Part shown: one piece after another, positions 17,471 to 26,107 of the stretch
Layout: every line of letters begins with the position of its first letter
How positions within the stretch are numbered: position 1 is the stretch's first letter
Assembly (NCBI RefSeq): GCF_014201135.1
Contig: NZ_JACHDR010000001.1
Span: 1,302,001-1,366,000, forward strand
From: Neomicrococcus aestuarii
Lineage (GTDB): Bacteria; Actinomycetota; Actinomycetes; Actinomycetales; Micrococcaceae
Reading direction: 5' to 3'
Length of the DNA stretch: 64,000 bases
The notes under the pieces: generated by a model
Seen by the model: the letters and a program-made list of their open reading frames with translations, nothing else
Told to the model about the DNA's origin: nothing
Databases searched by the model: none
Made by a program: the position numbers and the translations under genes

Positions 17471-18655
17471 ATGCCACTTTTCCAGTACGACGACGCAGCT
17501 CGGCAAACGCTGTCCGCTTCCGCTAGTTGGCGCGCGGCTTCCGCTCGTGCCACGCTTGCGGCCCGCAGCGTCACGACGGTGTTTGGCCACCGGCTCTTTG
17601 GCGTGGTTCCGGAAACGCATTTGGGGCGGACCTACGTGCCGGAAGCACCGGAGGGCCAAAAAGGACTGTGGCATTACTGGTGGCAAGCGCATTATGTGGA
17701 CTGCCTCGTGGACGCGGGCTGGCGTGAGTACATCACTGGACAGCGCAGCACCCGTAGCGGATGGCCGAGCGCCGGAAAACTCGCCGCCCGCACCATCTTC
17801 ACGATGGGCCTTCGCAACGGCCTAAAGTTCACCAACAAGTACTTCGATGACATGGCGTGGCTCGCGCTCGCCGCGCAACGCTCGGCTCAGCTGGCTCAGC
17901 AGGCCAACAAGAAGGAGCGCCGCGAACGCCGAGTGGCCGCGTACCTAACGCCCGTGTTGCAGTCGGCGCAAACGGACGATCTTGGCGGCGGCCTGTACTG
18001 GCATTACCTCCGCGATTTCAAGAACACCGCCGCGACCGGACCGGCCGCCGTGTATTTCGCTCGGTCGGGAGAAACGCAACGAGCCGCGGCGCTCGTGGAC
18101 TGGCTGTGGAACAATCTCCGCAATCCGGAAACCGGTCTGCTCATGGATGGTTTGAAGATGGTGAACGGTTCCGTCGAGCTCGTTCCCCACGTTTTCACTT
18201 ACAACCAAGGTCCCATTCTGGGTGCCATGCTGGAGCTTGGACGCCCCCAAGATCTGGAAAACATCAGCGCCCTGGTGCGCAGTATCGCGGAGCATTTCAC
18301 GCTCTCCGACGGCGCCACTCTTCAGGCCGAAGGGGACGGCGACGGAGGTCTTTTCACCGGCATCCTGTGCAGATATTTAGGCCTCGTGGCGCACGATGAC
18401 CGCGTGCCGGAAGAAACCCGCGTGACGGCCGAAGCGCTGATTCGCGCTACCGCCCGGAACCTCTGGGACCGTCGCGTCGAGACCACGTGGAACGGTCAAG
18501 ACATCATCATCTTCCCGGGCACCACGCACCTTGCGGAAAACAAAGAAGCCACGGCCGCTAGCTCCACGAACACCGTGGGCCAACAACCGTGGCAACTCTC
18601 GCAACAAGTTCAGGCGTGGATGGTCTTTGAAACCGTCGCCCGGCTGGAACTATAG
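17471..18655 (+). CDS. Glycoside hydrolase family 76 protein (alpha-1,6-mannanase-like)
   Basis: Predicted retaining alpha-mannan hydrolase or transglycosylase. GH76 landmarks are KYFDDMAWLALA (two adjacent Asp, about 124-135), ELVPHVFTYNQGPILGAMLEL, and the Trp-rich LWHYWWQAHYVD near residue 60. There is no signal peptide, so it appears cytoplasmic, unlike many secreted GH76 enzymes. ATG at 17471 follows GAGGACGG. The first ten codons contain a perfect copy of the dispersed 17-mer and form the right repeat of the AbiE island. The stop overlaps the convergent DUF4126 gene by six bases. Confidence 0.85.
   Translation: MPLFQYDDAARQTLSASASWRAASARATLAARSVTTVFGHRLFGVVPETHLGRTYVPEAPEGQKGLWHYWWQAHYVDCLVDAGWREYITGQRSTRSGWPSAGKLAARTIFTMGLRNGLKFTNKYFDDMAWLALAAQRSAQLAQQANKKERRERRVAAYLTPVLQSAQTDDLGGGLYWHYLRDFKNTAATGPAAVYFARSGETQRAAALVDWLWNNLRNPETGLLMDGLKMVNGSVELVPHVFTYNQGPILGAMLELGRPQDLENISALVRSIAEHFTLSDGATLQAEGDGDGGLFTGILCRYLGLVAHDDRVPEETRVTAEALIRATARNLWDRRVETTWNGQDIIIFPGTTHLAENKEATAASSTNTVGQQPWQLSQQVQAWMVFETVARLEL
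17478..17519 (+). repeat. Right direct repeat of the AbiE island (contains perfect 17-mer)
   Basis: TTTTCC plus AGTACGACGACGCAGCT (17484-17500), within GH76 codons 3-10 (encoding QYDDAAR). Identical over 23 bases to 15534-15556. Confidence 0.75.
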
Positions 18656-19246
18656 GATCCCAGTCTCGGGTGTGCTGCGTCGTCGTACTTTGAGAAACAG
18701 CCAAACGAAAGCGCCGATCAGAGCCGCGATCAGCACAATCACGAGGACTGGAACAAAAATTGCGGCAGCGGCAAGGCCTACCGCGGCGCCGTCCTCAGCC
18801 GCACTCACCACGGGAGCCGCAGTGCCCACGGTAGCGGCGTTCAGCACCGGCCGGGAGCCCATCTTGAACAGGTGGACGGCCAGCGCAATGCCCACGCCGA
18901 TCACCACAGGGACCCATTGATCGCTCGCGAAGAAGGAACCCGGGTCAGAGACGGTAACGGTCTCCGCCCCCATGCCAGAAGCGAACACAATGCCACCCGA
19001 AGCCGGGCGCACCACGGTCTGCAGGACATCGTTGATGGAGTCCACCACGGGCACCTTGTCCGCAATGACTTCCACCACCAGAAGCACGCCGAGGATCCAC
19101 AGCATCCAGTCATTGGAGAGCCATGACCACGCCGGAGGCAGGTTCACGAAAGTAGTAAATCGGTCCAGCAGGCCCAACGCGAGCATAGGAATGTACGCGT
19201 TGAGGCCTGCTGCCGAACTCAGGCCAGTAGCGGTCAGAAATTCCAT
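18650..19246 (-). CDS. DUF4126 membrane protein
   Basis: About 198 residues with five or six hydrophobic segments. It begins MEFLTATGLSSAAGLNAYIPMLALGLL, the DUF4126 pattern (SSAAGLNAYIP). A middle PASGGIVFASGMG segment follows, then Ala/Gly-rich helices and a basic tail (KVRRRSTP). Function is unknown for the family. ATG at 19246 is preferred over GTG at 19249. The basic tail is encoded by a copy of the dispersed 17-mer. It is convergent with GH76, overlapping by six bases. Confidence 0.8.
   Translation of the reverse strand: MEFLTATGLSSAAGLNAYIPMLALGLLDRFTTFVNLPPAWSWLSNDWMLWILGVLLVVEVIADKVPVVDSINDVLQTVVRPASGGIVFASGMGAETVTVSDPGSFFASDQWVPVVIGVGIALAVHLFKMGSRPVLNAATVGTAAPVVSAAEDGAAVGLAAAAIFVPVLVIVLIAALIGAFVWLFLKVRRRSTPETGIL
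18673..18689 (-). repeat. Dispersed 17-mer motif copy (1 mismatch)
   Basis: Minus strand AGTACGACGACGCAGCA in the DUF4126 gene, read in the sense direction as VRRRS, yet another frame. Confidence 0.65.
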
Positions 19247-19284
19247 CACGCCACCATCATGACATCATTTGTCCGTTCGCGGAC

Positions 19285-20028
19285 TTAACGGGCTACGGAA
19301 GCTTCCGGAAGAGCCGCCTGGTAGCTCGGCTCGCGGCGCTTGAACCAGCCGATCACCAAGGACGTGACAGGAACAAAGATGAACTCCACGGCGGTCTTGT
19401 AGATGAAGCCCACCACCACGTAGTTGATGAACGTGCCGAAGTCAGCGATGCCCAGCACTGGTGCCGCGATGCTGCAGAAGATGAGAGTGTCAGCGAATTC
19501 GCCCACACCGGTGGAACTCATGAGACGGGCAACGAGGCCCTTTTCGCCGAAGCGTTCCTTCATGCGCACCAACACCAAGGAGTTCAGGGTTTGACCCACA
19601 ATGAAGCCGGCAAGGGAAGCCACCACAATCTGCCAGACCGGGCCGAGGGTCCGCTCGAGGGCAGCCTGACCGTCGTACCATTCGGCGGCCGGCAGGATGA
19701 TCATAATGAAGAAGCACAGCGTGGAGAACGCTGCGAGCGCGAACGTGGTGATGATCGCGCGGCGGGCTACCTTGAAGCCGTAGACCTCAGAGATCACGTC
19801 TCCCAGGATGTAGGCGAGCGGGAAGAGGAAGAAGCCGCCGTCGGTAACGATCGGGCCGAAGGTCACGCCCTTAGAGGCGCCAATGTTGGAGAGGATGACC
19901 ACCACGGCCATAATGGCCAAGACGGTGGAGAAGTAGGGGCTACCAGCTGCGGCGAAGGCTGCGCGGCGGATGGTCTGGGCGGAGTTCGCGCTAGGCGCGG
20001 AAGGCACGGATGATGAGCCGGTGTTCAT
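19285..20028 (-). CDS. yhhQ: Queuosine precursor transporter, YhhQ/VUT family
   Basis: Six-span inner-membrane protein of the vitamin-uptake-like family that imports queuosine precursors (preQ0/preQ1 or queuine). Signatures are FFLFPLAYILGDVISEVYGFKVAR, in parts, around residues 70-95 and STGVGEFADTLIF around 180-192, followed by YKTAVEFIFVPVTSLVIGWFKRRE. The start is ATG 20028 (MNTGSS) after GATAAGGAAAA; the longer frame to 20109 lacks support. Regulation by queuosine precursors is plausible, but I could not recognise a preQ1 riboswitch upstream. Confidence 0.88.
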   Translation of the reverse strand: MNTGSSSVPSAPSANSAQTIRRAAFAAAGSPYFSTVLAIMAVVVILSNIGASKGVTFGPIVTDGGFFLFPLAYILGDVISEVYGFKVARRAIITTFALAAFSTLCFFIMIILPAAEWYDGQAALERTLGPVWQIVVASLAGFIVGQTLNSLVLVRMKERFGEKGLVARLMSSTGVGEFADTLIFCSIAAPVLGIADFGTFINYVVVGFIYKTAVEFIFVPVTSLVIGWFKRREPSYQAALPEASVAR

Positions 20029-20189
20029 GATTTTCCTTATCGAAAGTGGTTCGCCAGACAGTTCTTCTTGTCCCCGCATGACCAGATGCGCGGAGCACAA
20101 GAGCGTCAATAACTGCCCGCTGTATTAGCACTTGACCGTCAATTTTCTCACGACGTCGCCTCCCAAGCGAACGGCATAGAATATAGGGC

Positions 20190-21041
20190 ATGACTTCACC
20201 TGCTTCTGTTGACACTTCCGCGCCCCAAAACACCGCCGTTCCAGCCCTCACGCTGACCATTGCTGGTTCTGAAGCGACCGGCGGAGCTGGCGCGCAAGCT
20301 GATTTGAAGACGTTCCAGGAGCTGGGCACCTACGGCATTGTGGCGCTCACGTGCATTGTCTCCTTCAACCCGAAGGACCAGTGGAATCACCGCTTTGTGC
20401 CGGTAGAGGCTCAAGTGATTGCGGATCAGCTCGAGGCGATCCAAGCCTGCTACGCGGGCGAGCTGAAGACGGTCAAGCTCGGCATGATGGGCTCCCCCGT
20501 CACGATCGACACCGTGGCCACCGCGCTGGATGCCCAAGAGTGGGACAACGTGGTGTTGGATCCTGTGTTGATCTGCAAGGGTCAGGAACCCGGCCACGCC
20601 CTGGATACGGATCAGGCCCTCAGGGCACAGTTGCTACCCAAGGCCACCTTCGTCACCCCGAACCACTTCGAGGCCGAGCAGCTTTCTGGCCTCACCATCA
20701 ACAACGTTGAAGACCTCAAGGCCGCCGCGAAGGCTATCCACGAGATCAGCGGCGCGGCCGTGCTCGCAAAGGGCGGCGTGCGCTTGTCCGGCGACGAGGC
20801 GATTGACGTTTTCTACGACGGCGAAACCCTCGAGGTCTTGAGCGCCCCGAAGATCGGCGAGCACGCGGTTTCCGGCGCCGGTTGCACCTTGGCTGCTGCC
20901 GTGACGGCCGAACTCGCGAAGGGCGCCACTCCGCTTGAAGCCGCCCGCACCGCGAAGCGCATGGTCACCGAGGGCATCAAGAACCGCAAGGAATCCCACG
21001 CCCCATTCGACGCCCTCTGGCAGGGCGGCGCGCTCAGCTAG
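20190..21041 (+). CDS. pdxK: Pyridoxine/pyridoxal/pyridoxamine kinase (PdxK, ThiD-like fold)
   Basis: Ribokinase-fold kinase phosphorylating B6 vitamers. LTIAGSEATGGAGAQADLKTF is split over residues 23-43. DPVLICKGQE, TPNHFEAEQLSG and the catalytic VSGAGCTLAAAVTAELAKG (GAGC anion hole) match the Bacillus PdxK branch of the ThiD family. The WNHRFVP stretch also favours PdxK over true ThiD. Length 283 is usual. A hydroxymethylpyrimidine kinase role cannot be excluded. It is divergent from the queuosine transporter gene. Confidence 0.85.
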   Translation: MTSPASVDTSAPQNTAVPALTLTIAGSEATGGAGAQADLKTFQELGTYGIVALTCIVSFNPKDQWNHRFVPVEAQVIADQLEAIQACYAGELKTVKLGMMGSPVTIDTVATALDAQEWDNVVLDPVLICKGQEPGHALDTDQALRAQLLPKATFVTPNHFEAEQLSGLTINNVEDLKAAAKAIHEISGAAVLAKGGVRLSGDEAIDVFYDGETLEVLSAPKIGEHAVSGAGCTLAAAVTAELAKGATPLEAARTAKRMVTEGIKNRKESHAPFDALWQGGALS

Positions 21042-21108
21042 CAGCGCGCGTCACACTTCTACTTTGGCTACGTCCATAGTTAGTCTTCAAGGACTTCCTA
21101 GATTTTTT

Positions 21109-21125
21109 AGTACGACGACGTAGCT
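21109..21125 (+). repeat. Intergenic 17-mer motif copy (1 mismatch)
   Basis: AGTACGACGACGTAGCT, preceded by a T run, lies 13 bases before the GTG of the MFS gene. Not in any credible coding sequence. Confidence 0.65.
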
Positions 21126-21137
21126 TAAGTAGGATTT

Positions 21138-22394
21138 GTGGCCCCCGTTTCGATGTCCCCCACTCCGGTTCCCTCCGGCTCGCCTGAGCGTTCGCGAGCG
21201 GCGTGGGTGGTGGTGGTTTTCACTGGCGTGGTGGCGGCCATGCACATCTGGAAGCTGCCCGCCGCGCTCCCCATCATTCAAGAGCAACTTGGCATCTCGC
21301 TGGTGGATGCCGGGCTGCTTCTGGGTACGGTGCAGATTTCCGGCATGCTGGGCGGGGTCTTGGTGTCCTTGTTCGCCGAAATCAATGGGCTTCGGCGCAG
21401 CGTTCTCATTGGGCTTGCACTCATTGTGGTGGGCACCATCATGAGTATGTTGTCCTCCACTTTCCTCTGGCTTCTAGCGGCCAGGTTCGTGGAAGGTTGC
21501 GGTTTTTTGGCCGCATCAATCGTGGCACCCGCACTCATTCGACGGGTCTCGCCGCTGAGTTCCATGAACACGGCCATTGGGTTCTGGGCGAGTTTTCAGG
21601 GCCAGGCCACGTTCGCGGGAATCATCGGCAGTACCATCGCTTTGCACTTCATGAGCTGGCAAGGCTGGTACGGCATCATGCTCGCTGTGACACTCCTGCC
21701 CGTTGGCCTCGTCCTGAAATTTATCCCTGCAGATCCACCCCGCGAGGCACACGACTCAAGCGGCGTCGTCGTACCGGCTCTTGCAAGAATCCGCGTCACC
21801 GCCTCCTCCTGGAAGCCGTGGGTCGCAGGCCTCGTGTTCCTTTGCTACACGGTGCAGTGGATTTCCATCATTGGATTCTTGCCCACTATCTACCTTGAAG
21901 CAGGCATCACCGGGTGGCTCTCCGGGGTCCTGACCGCAGTCGCTGGCGGCGCAAATGCCGTGGGCGCGGTGGTCGCCGGAAGCCTGATCAAGCGCGGATT
22001 CTCCGTGATTCAACTAGTGATCCCCACGTTTATCGTCATGGCCGCGATGTCCGTCCTGACCTTTGCCGTGGACTGGAGTGGGATCCCGGGTGGCTTCGTG
22101 ATCCAGTTCTGCGCTGTCGTGACGTTTTCACTCGTGGGCGCCCTCATCCCGTCCTCCTTAACGCGCTTGTCCGTGGAACTGACCCCACCAGGAGGCTCGC
22201 CGCCTGCGGTCATGGGACTCATGCAGCAGATCTACATGATGGGCTCCGTCTTTGGGCCCGCCATCATGGCGTGGTTGGCCACCAGCACGGGGCACTGGGA
22301 CTCCACGTGGTGGATGAGCGCCTTCTTCAGCTGCGTGGGAATAAGCCTCGCTTTGCTCCTGACACCGCGGCGACTGCAGCTAGACCTACGCTGA
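21138..22394 (+). CDS. MFS transporter (CynX/NimT-like)
   Basis: A 418-residue carrier with about 12 hydrophobic spans. The first helix region AWVVVVFTGVVAAMHIWKLPAALPIIQEQLG and the loop FAEINGLRRSVLIGLAL (motif-A-like) place it in the major facilitator superfamily, closest in feel to the cyanate/nitroimidazole CynX group. The substrate is unknown. GTG start at 21138, directly downstream of an intergenic copy of the 17-mer. A motif copy is also embedded at 21759-21775. Confidence 0.82.
   Translation: MAPVSMSPTPVPSGSPERSRAAWVVVVFTGVVAAMHIWKLPAALPIIQEQLGISLVDAGLLLGTVQISGMLGGVLVSLFAEINGLRRSVLIGLALIVVGTIMSMLSSTFLWLLAARFVEGCGFLAASIVAPALIRRVSPLSSMNTAIGFWASFQGQATFAGIIGSTIALHFMSWQGWYGIMLAVTLLPVGLVLKFIPADPPREAHDSSGVVVPALARIRVTASSWKPWVAGLVFLCYTVQWISIIGFLPTIYLEAGITGWLSGVLTAVAGGANAVGAVVAGSLIKRGFSVIQLVIPTFIVMAAMSVLTFAVDWSGIPGGFVIQFCAVVTFSLVGALIPSSLTRLSVELTPPGGSPPAVMGLMQQIYMMGSVFGPAIMAWLATSTGHWDSTWWMSAFFSCVGISLALLLTPRRLQLDLR
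21759..21775 (-). repeat. Dispersed 17-mer motif copy (2 mismatches)
   Basis: Minus strand GGTACGACGACGCCGCT within the MFS gene. The gene reads it antisense as VVV. Confidence 0.55.
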
Positions 22395-22503
22395 AAATTC
22401 ACGCTCACGTCACCGGGCATTCACTTTTCTTCGCGTCACATGTTGCTTCACTTGCCAAGAATGATGGGTGTTCACTTTGGCATCGCAATCGAAAGATTTT
22501 CTC

Positions 22504-24417
22504 GTGAAGCGCACTCTCTCCACTGTTCTTGCCGCGGCTGTTCTGATCACGCCGCTGTCATTCGTTACGGCACCGGCCGCGCTGGCTGCTCCGGCAGCGG
22601 TGAAGACTGCCACGGAATTGCCAGCACCGAAGCCGGGCTTCCGCGTGTACCCGTACCTGACGAATTCCGCACAGAACACCATGGATCTCACGTGGATTTC
22701 CGAACTCAACACCGCTGGCACCGTGACGGTCACCGGCCCAGGCATTGGCGGCGGCAAGGGAAAGTCCGCGTCCAACAAAGTGGTACTGACCTCCTCGCCG
22801 GTGTACCTGGAGCGCTCCGAGTACACGGAGAAGGAACTCAACCAGAGCATCTCCGGCTTGGAGAAAGGCTCATGGCTCAAGTCCAATTCCAACTACCGCC
22901 ACAAGGTCACCGTTGATGGCCTGAAAGCTGGCAAGGAATACCAGTACACGGTGGTGCAGGACGGAGTGGAGTTCAAGGGCTCCTTCAAGACCGCCCCAAG
23001 CGCCACTGCGTGGGAGAATTTCCGTGTCATTGCCGTCTCCGACTCTGAGACCGAGCCCTACGGCCGCACCGAACACCGCGAATGGGAACTGAACCCGTCC
23101 AACTCCTACACTCCCGGATCTCTAGAGCGTCCGGGCGCAGGTTCCGACTGGGCCAACAAGTTCGGCAACACCACTCGCTACGGCGAATTCACGTTGAAGT
23201 ACCCGCTGAATCAGGACACGGCGATGCAGGAAAACATGAAGCATGTTGCCGCTGCCGACCCAGATTTGATGATGATCACGGGCGACCTGACGCAAGGTTC
23301 CGGTTACCAGCCGGCGTGGGATGAGTTCTTCGGTTACGTTGCCGGCCTCCACGGAACGTTGGCTTCCAGCACTCCGCTCATCACCGCTCTCGGCAACTGG
23401 GAGACCTACGCTGCCCTCAACGGCGGGTACGGATCGGCCACCGATAAGTCCCCGGCCGTCATCTCTCGCGCCAAGTTCCATGACTACTTTGACCGAGTGG
23501 GCGACCCCGAGAACCCCCAGTACAAGGGTTCTTACTACCGCACCGACCACGGCCCTCTGACCATCCTCACGTTGGATTCCACCAATGGCCGTCCCGATGA
23601 GAACGTTGGTAAGTTCACCACGTACCCGGTCTTCTCCGGCAATGACACCAACCTGACCTCCGCGAACCTCTCGACGGACACCCAGGGCGAGTTCACGTTT
23701 GATCAGTACGTCGCCTCCTACTTGAAGATCTTCCCGGGCAGCACGGCCGCAGAGGTGGATCAGCCGAACATGGACAAGGATTCGGAGCAATGGGCTTGGG
23801 CTGAGGAGCAGCTAGCCGACGCCCGTGCTAAGGATCAGATTGTGATGGTGCAGTTCCACCACGCCGCCTACTCCAACGGCGTTCACGGTACGCCGCCAAA
23901 CCATGCCTACCCAGACAACCAGTCCGGCACGGCAATGCGCGCTTACACCCCCATGTTTGAAAAGTACGGCGTCTCCACGGTGATCTCCGGTCACGACGAA
24001 ATGTTTGAGCGTTCGTGGGTTGACGAAGACGGCGACGGCAAGGGCTTCCACTCCTACGACGTGGGCGTGGCAGCAGATGGACTCCGCGGCGAACAGCTCA
24101 TCAAGAACGATGAAGGCGAATACGTGCCCCACCGCTTCAACACGCATTCCGAGTGGAGCGCGTCTGCAGATGAGCCTGAAACGTGGGCTACGGATTCCAA
24201 CGGTGTAGTGCAGCTGCAGGATGGCGGCTTGCACTACGGTCACTTGCAGATCGATGTGAAGCGCACGGGCCAGACTGCCGAATTGGTCATGACGCCGGTC
24301 TATTTGTTCCCCGTCTTGGACAAGGATTACAACCTGATGGAGACCGAGCGCCGGGTCTACAACGATGTGGTGACCGTCAAGATTGACCAGAACGGCGAGC
24401 CGCTAGCTCGAGGCTAG
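22504..24417 (+). CDS. Secreted metallophosphoesterase-fold protein with altered metal ligands
   Basis: An exported protein of about 637 residues. GTG at 22504 gives a Sec signal peptide (VKRTLSTVLAAAVLITPLSF, cleavage near ALAAPAA). An N-terminal fibronectin/PAP-like domain is followed by a calcineurin-like core: VIAVSDSE, MMITGDLTQGSG, LGNWETY, VQFHHAAYS, SGHDEMFER. The fold motifs are in order, but usual metal-ligand histidines are replaced (DxH to DSE, GNHE to GNWE, GHxH to GHDE). Phosphatase or phosphodiesterase activity is therefore uncertain. Confidence 0.8.
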   Translation: MKRTLSTVLAAAVLITPLSFVTAPAALAAPAAVKTATELPAPKPGFRVYPYLTNSAQNTMDLTWISELNTAGTVTVTGPGIGGGKGKSASNKVVLTSSPVYLERSEYTEKELNQSISGLEKGSWLKSNSNYRHKVTVDGLKAGKEYQYTVVQDGVEFKGSFKTAPSATAWENFRVIAVSDSETEPYGRTEHREWELNPSNSYTPGSLERPGAGSDWANKFGNTTRYGEFTLKYPLNQDTAMQENMKHVAAADPDLMMITGDLTQGSGYQPAWDEFFGYVAGLHGTLASSTPLITALGNWETYAALNGGYGSATDKSPAVISRAKFHDYFDRVGDPENPQYKGSYYRTDHGPLTILTLDSTNGRPDENVGKFTTYPVFSGNDTNLTSANLSTDTQGEFTFDQYVASYLKIFPGSTAAEVDQPNMDKDSEQWAWAEEQLADARAKDQIVMVQFHHAAYSNGVHGTPPNHAYPDNQSGTAMRAYTPMFEKYGVSTVISGHDEMFERSWVDEDGDGKGFHSYDVGVAADGLRGEQLIKNDEGEYVPHRFNTHSEWSASADEPETWATDSNGVVQLQDGGLHYGHLQIDVKRTGQTAELVMTPVYLFPVLDKDYNLMETERRVYNDVVTVKIDQNGEPLARG

Positions 24418-24522
24418 AACCTCACCTTCACCCCTCGTATGGGCATTTGTGTCACATAGCCCAATAACCGGCTACTTTTCGCGCAAACTCTTAACTCTTT
24501 GCGCCCTAAACAAATAGTCTCT

Positions 24523-24543
24523 ACGAATGAACGATTTATTCGT
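24523..24543. promoter_or_regulatory. Possible operator (6-base inverted repeat) before ATP-grasp gene
   Basis: ACGAAT (24523-24528) and ATTCGT (24538-24543) are separated by nine bases, 44 bases before the ATG of the ATP-grasp gene. Short, so only suggestive. Confidence 0.3.
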
Positions 24544-24586
24544 CACCGCCCGGCGGATATAGTCCTACAACCGAAGGAACACTCAG

Positions 24587-26107
24587 ATGGAACCGAGCCT
24601 GGGTACCGACGCCGCATATTCCACCGCCGCACCAGAGTTTGACGAGCGGCCGCTGCGGAACATGTCAGAAGTGCGTCACTTCTTCCGCACCAACTCCACG
24701 CCGATCTTCTTCGTGGGAGCCACACCGTTCAACCTTTTGGGCCTTGACCGTTGGGTACGCAACTTCTCCTACATTTGCTACTACGACGCCTGGGACGGCG
24801 CGCACCCGCGCATGTTCACACCGAAGCGCAAGCCTTTCGAGGAGTTCGAGTCCGGCGAGGCCATCAACAACTGGCTCCTGAAGTCCCCTGAGACTCGCCA
24901 GTACATCCGCCGCCACACCCCACGCGGTGCGCGCCCGAAGATCGCTTTGGTGTTCTTCAACGAACAGACCGAACAGATCTGCCGCGACCTCGGCTATGAC
25001 CTCATCCTTCCGCCAGCTGCGTTGCGCGAACACTTGGATTCCAAGATCGTCACCACCAAGCTCGGCAATCAGGCTGGCGCTCCTTCGGTGCCGAACATCC
25101 TGACAAAGCTTGCAAGCTACAAGACGCTGATGAACCGTGCCGAAAAGGCTGGTCTGGGCAAGGAACTGGTTGTTCAGACTCCTTACGGCGACTCCGGAAA
25201 GACCACCTTCTTTATCTCGTCCGAAGAGGACTGGAAGAAGCATGAGAAGGAAATCGTCGGCCAGGACATCAAGGTCATGAAGCGCATCAACAACCGCCCC
25301 GTAGCGGTTGAGGCTGTGCTGACTTCTTCAGGCACTGTGGTGGGTCCGTTCATGACCGAACTTGCCGGCTACGCCGAGCTCACGCCATACCGTGGCGGTT
25401 GGTGTGGCAACGAGATGTTCCCCACGGTGCTTGAGGGCGAACAGCGCCGCAAGGCATCCGAGCTGGTACGCCGCTTGGGCGACCGACTGGGCAAGGAAGG
25501 CTACCGCGGCTTCTTCGAGGTGGACTTGCTCATTGATACGGACTCCGAAGAGGTCTACCTAGGCGAGCTAAACCCGCGTATTTCCGGGGCTTCAGCCATC
25601 ACCAACGTGACCGCTGGCGCCTACGCCGACGTGCCGTTGTTCCTGTTTCACTTGCTGGAATTCTTGGATGTTGAGATCGATCTTGACGTTGATGAGATCA
25701 ACGAACGGTGGGAACGTTTGGCCTCCGCAGACCTGTGGAGCCAGATGATCATCAAGGAAACCAGCCCGATTGTTGAACAGCTTCTCGCCGCGCCTCGTAC
25801 TGGCCAGTACTATTTCGACGATAATGGAGTCCTGGTGTTCCGGCGTGCAGCGCTGGACTGGCACCAACTGCAAAACGAAAATGAGGCATTCTTCCTTCGC
25901 GTCTACGGACCCGGTGACTACCGCTGGAAGGGTGCCGATCTGGGAATCCTTGTCACCAAGGGCCGACTCCAAGTGGCCAGCAAGGATAACAAGACGGCGT
26001 TGACTATCCGCGCTCAGGACTTCATCAACGCGATGCGGGCTGAGTTTGCGGGCGTGCCGTTGGGACTCCCAGAGAACCCAAAAGAAGTGACCTCGGAGAT
26101 AGTGTGA
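24587..26107 (+). CDS. ATP-grasp ligase, biotin-carboxylase-like, unknown substrate
   Basis: A 506-residue protein with a carboxylase-type ATP-grasp domain: DSKIVTTKLGNQAGAP (about 146-161), VVQTPYGDSGKTTFF (glycine-rich loop, about 200-214), FFEVDLLID, and the Mg-binding ELNPRISGASAITN near residue 326. It lacks the biotin-carboxyl-carrier and carboxyltransferase domains. It probably forms an acyl-phosphate and joins a carboxylate to an amine or thiol. ATG at 24587 follows AAGGAACAC. Its stop overlaps the next gene's GTG by four bases, so it is coupled to a serine amidohydrolase. Confidence 0.85.
   Translation: MEPSLGTDAAYSTAAPEFDERPLRNMSEVRHFFRTNSTPIFFVGATPFNLLGLDRWVRNFSYICYYDAWDGAHPRMFTPKRKPFEEFESGEAINNWLLKSPETRQYIRRHTPRGARPKIALVFFNEQTEQICRDLGYDLILPPAALREHLDSKIVTTKLGNQAGAPSVPNILTKLASYKTLMNRAEKAGLGKELVVQTPYGDSGKTTFFISSEEDWKKHEKEIVGQDIKVMKRINNRPVAVEAVLTSSGTVVGPFMTELAGYAELTPYRGGWCGNEMFPTVLEGEQRRKASELVRRLGDRLGKEGYRGFFEVDLLIDTDSEEVYLGELNPRISGASAITNVTAGAYADVPLFLFHLLEFLDVEIDLDVDEINERWERLASADLWSQMIIKETSPIVEQLLAAPRTGQYYFDDNGVLVFRRAALDWHQLQNENEAFFLRVYGPGDYRWKGADLGILVTKGRLQVASKDNKTALTIRAQDFINAMRAEFAGVPLGLPENPKEVTSEIV

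Noticed and set aside
19285-20160. PreQ1 riboswitch before the queuosine transporter
   Set aside because: A short hairpin (CGCAT/ATGCG) is present, but the conserved preQ1 pseudoknot tail is not.
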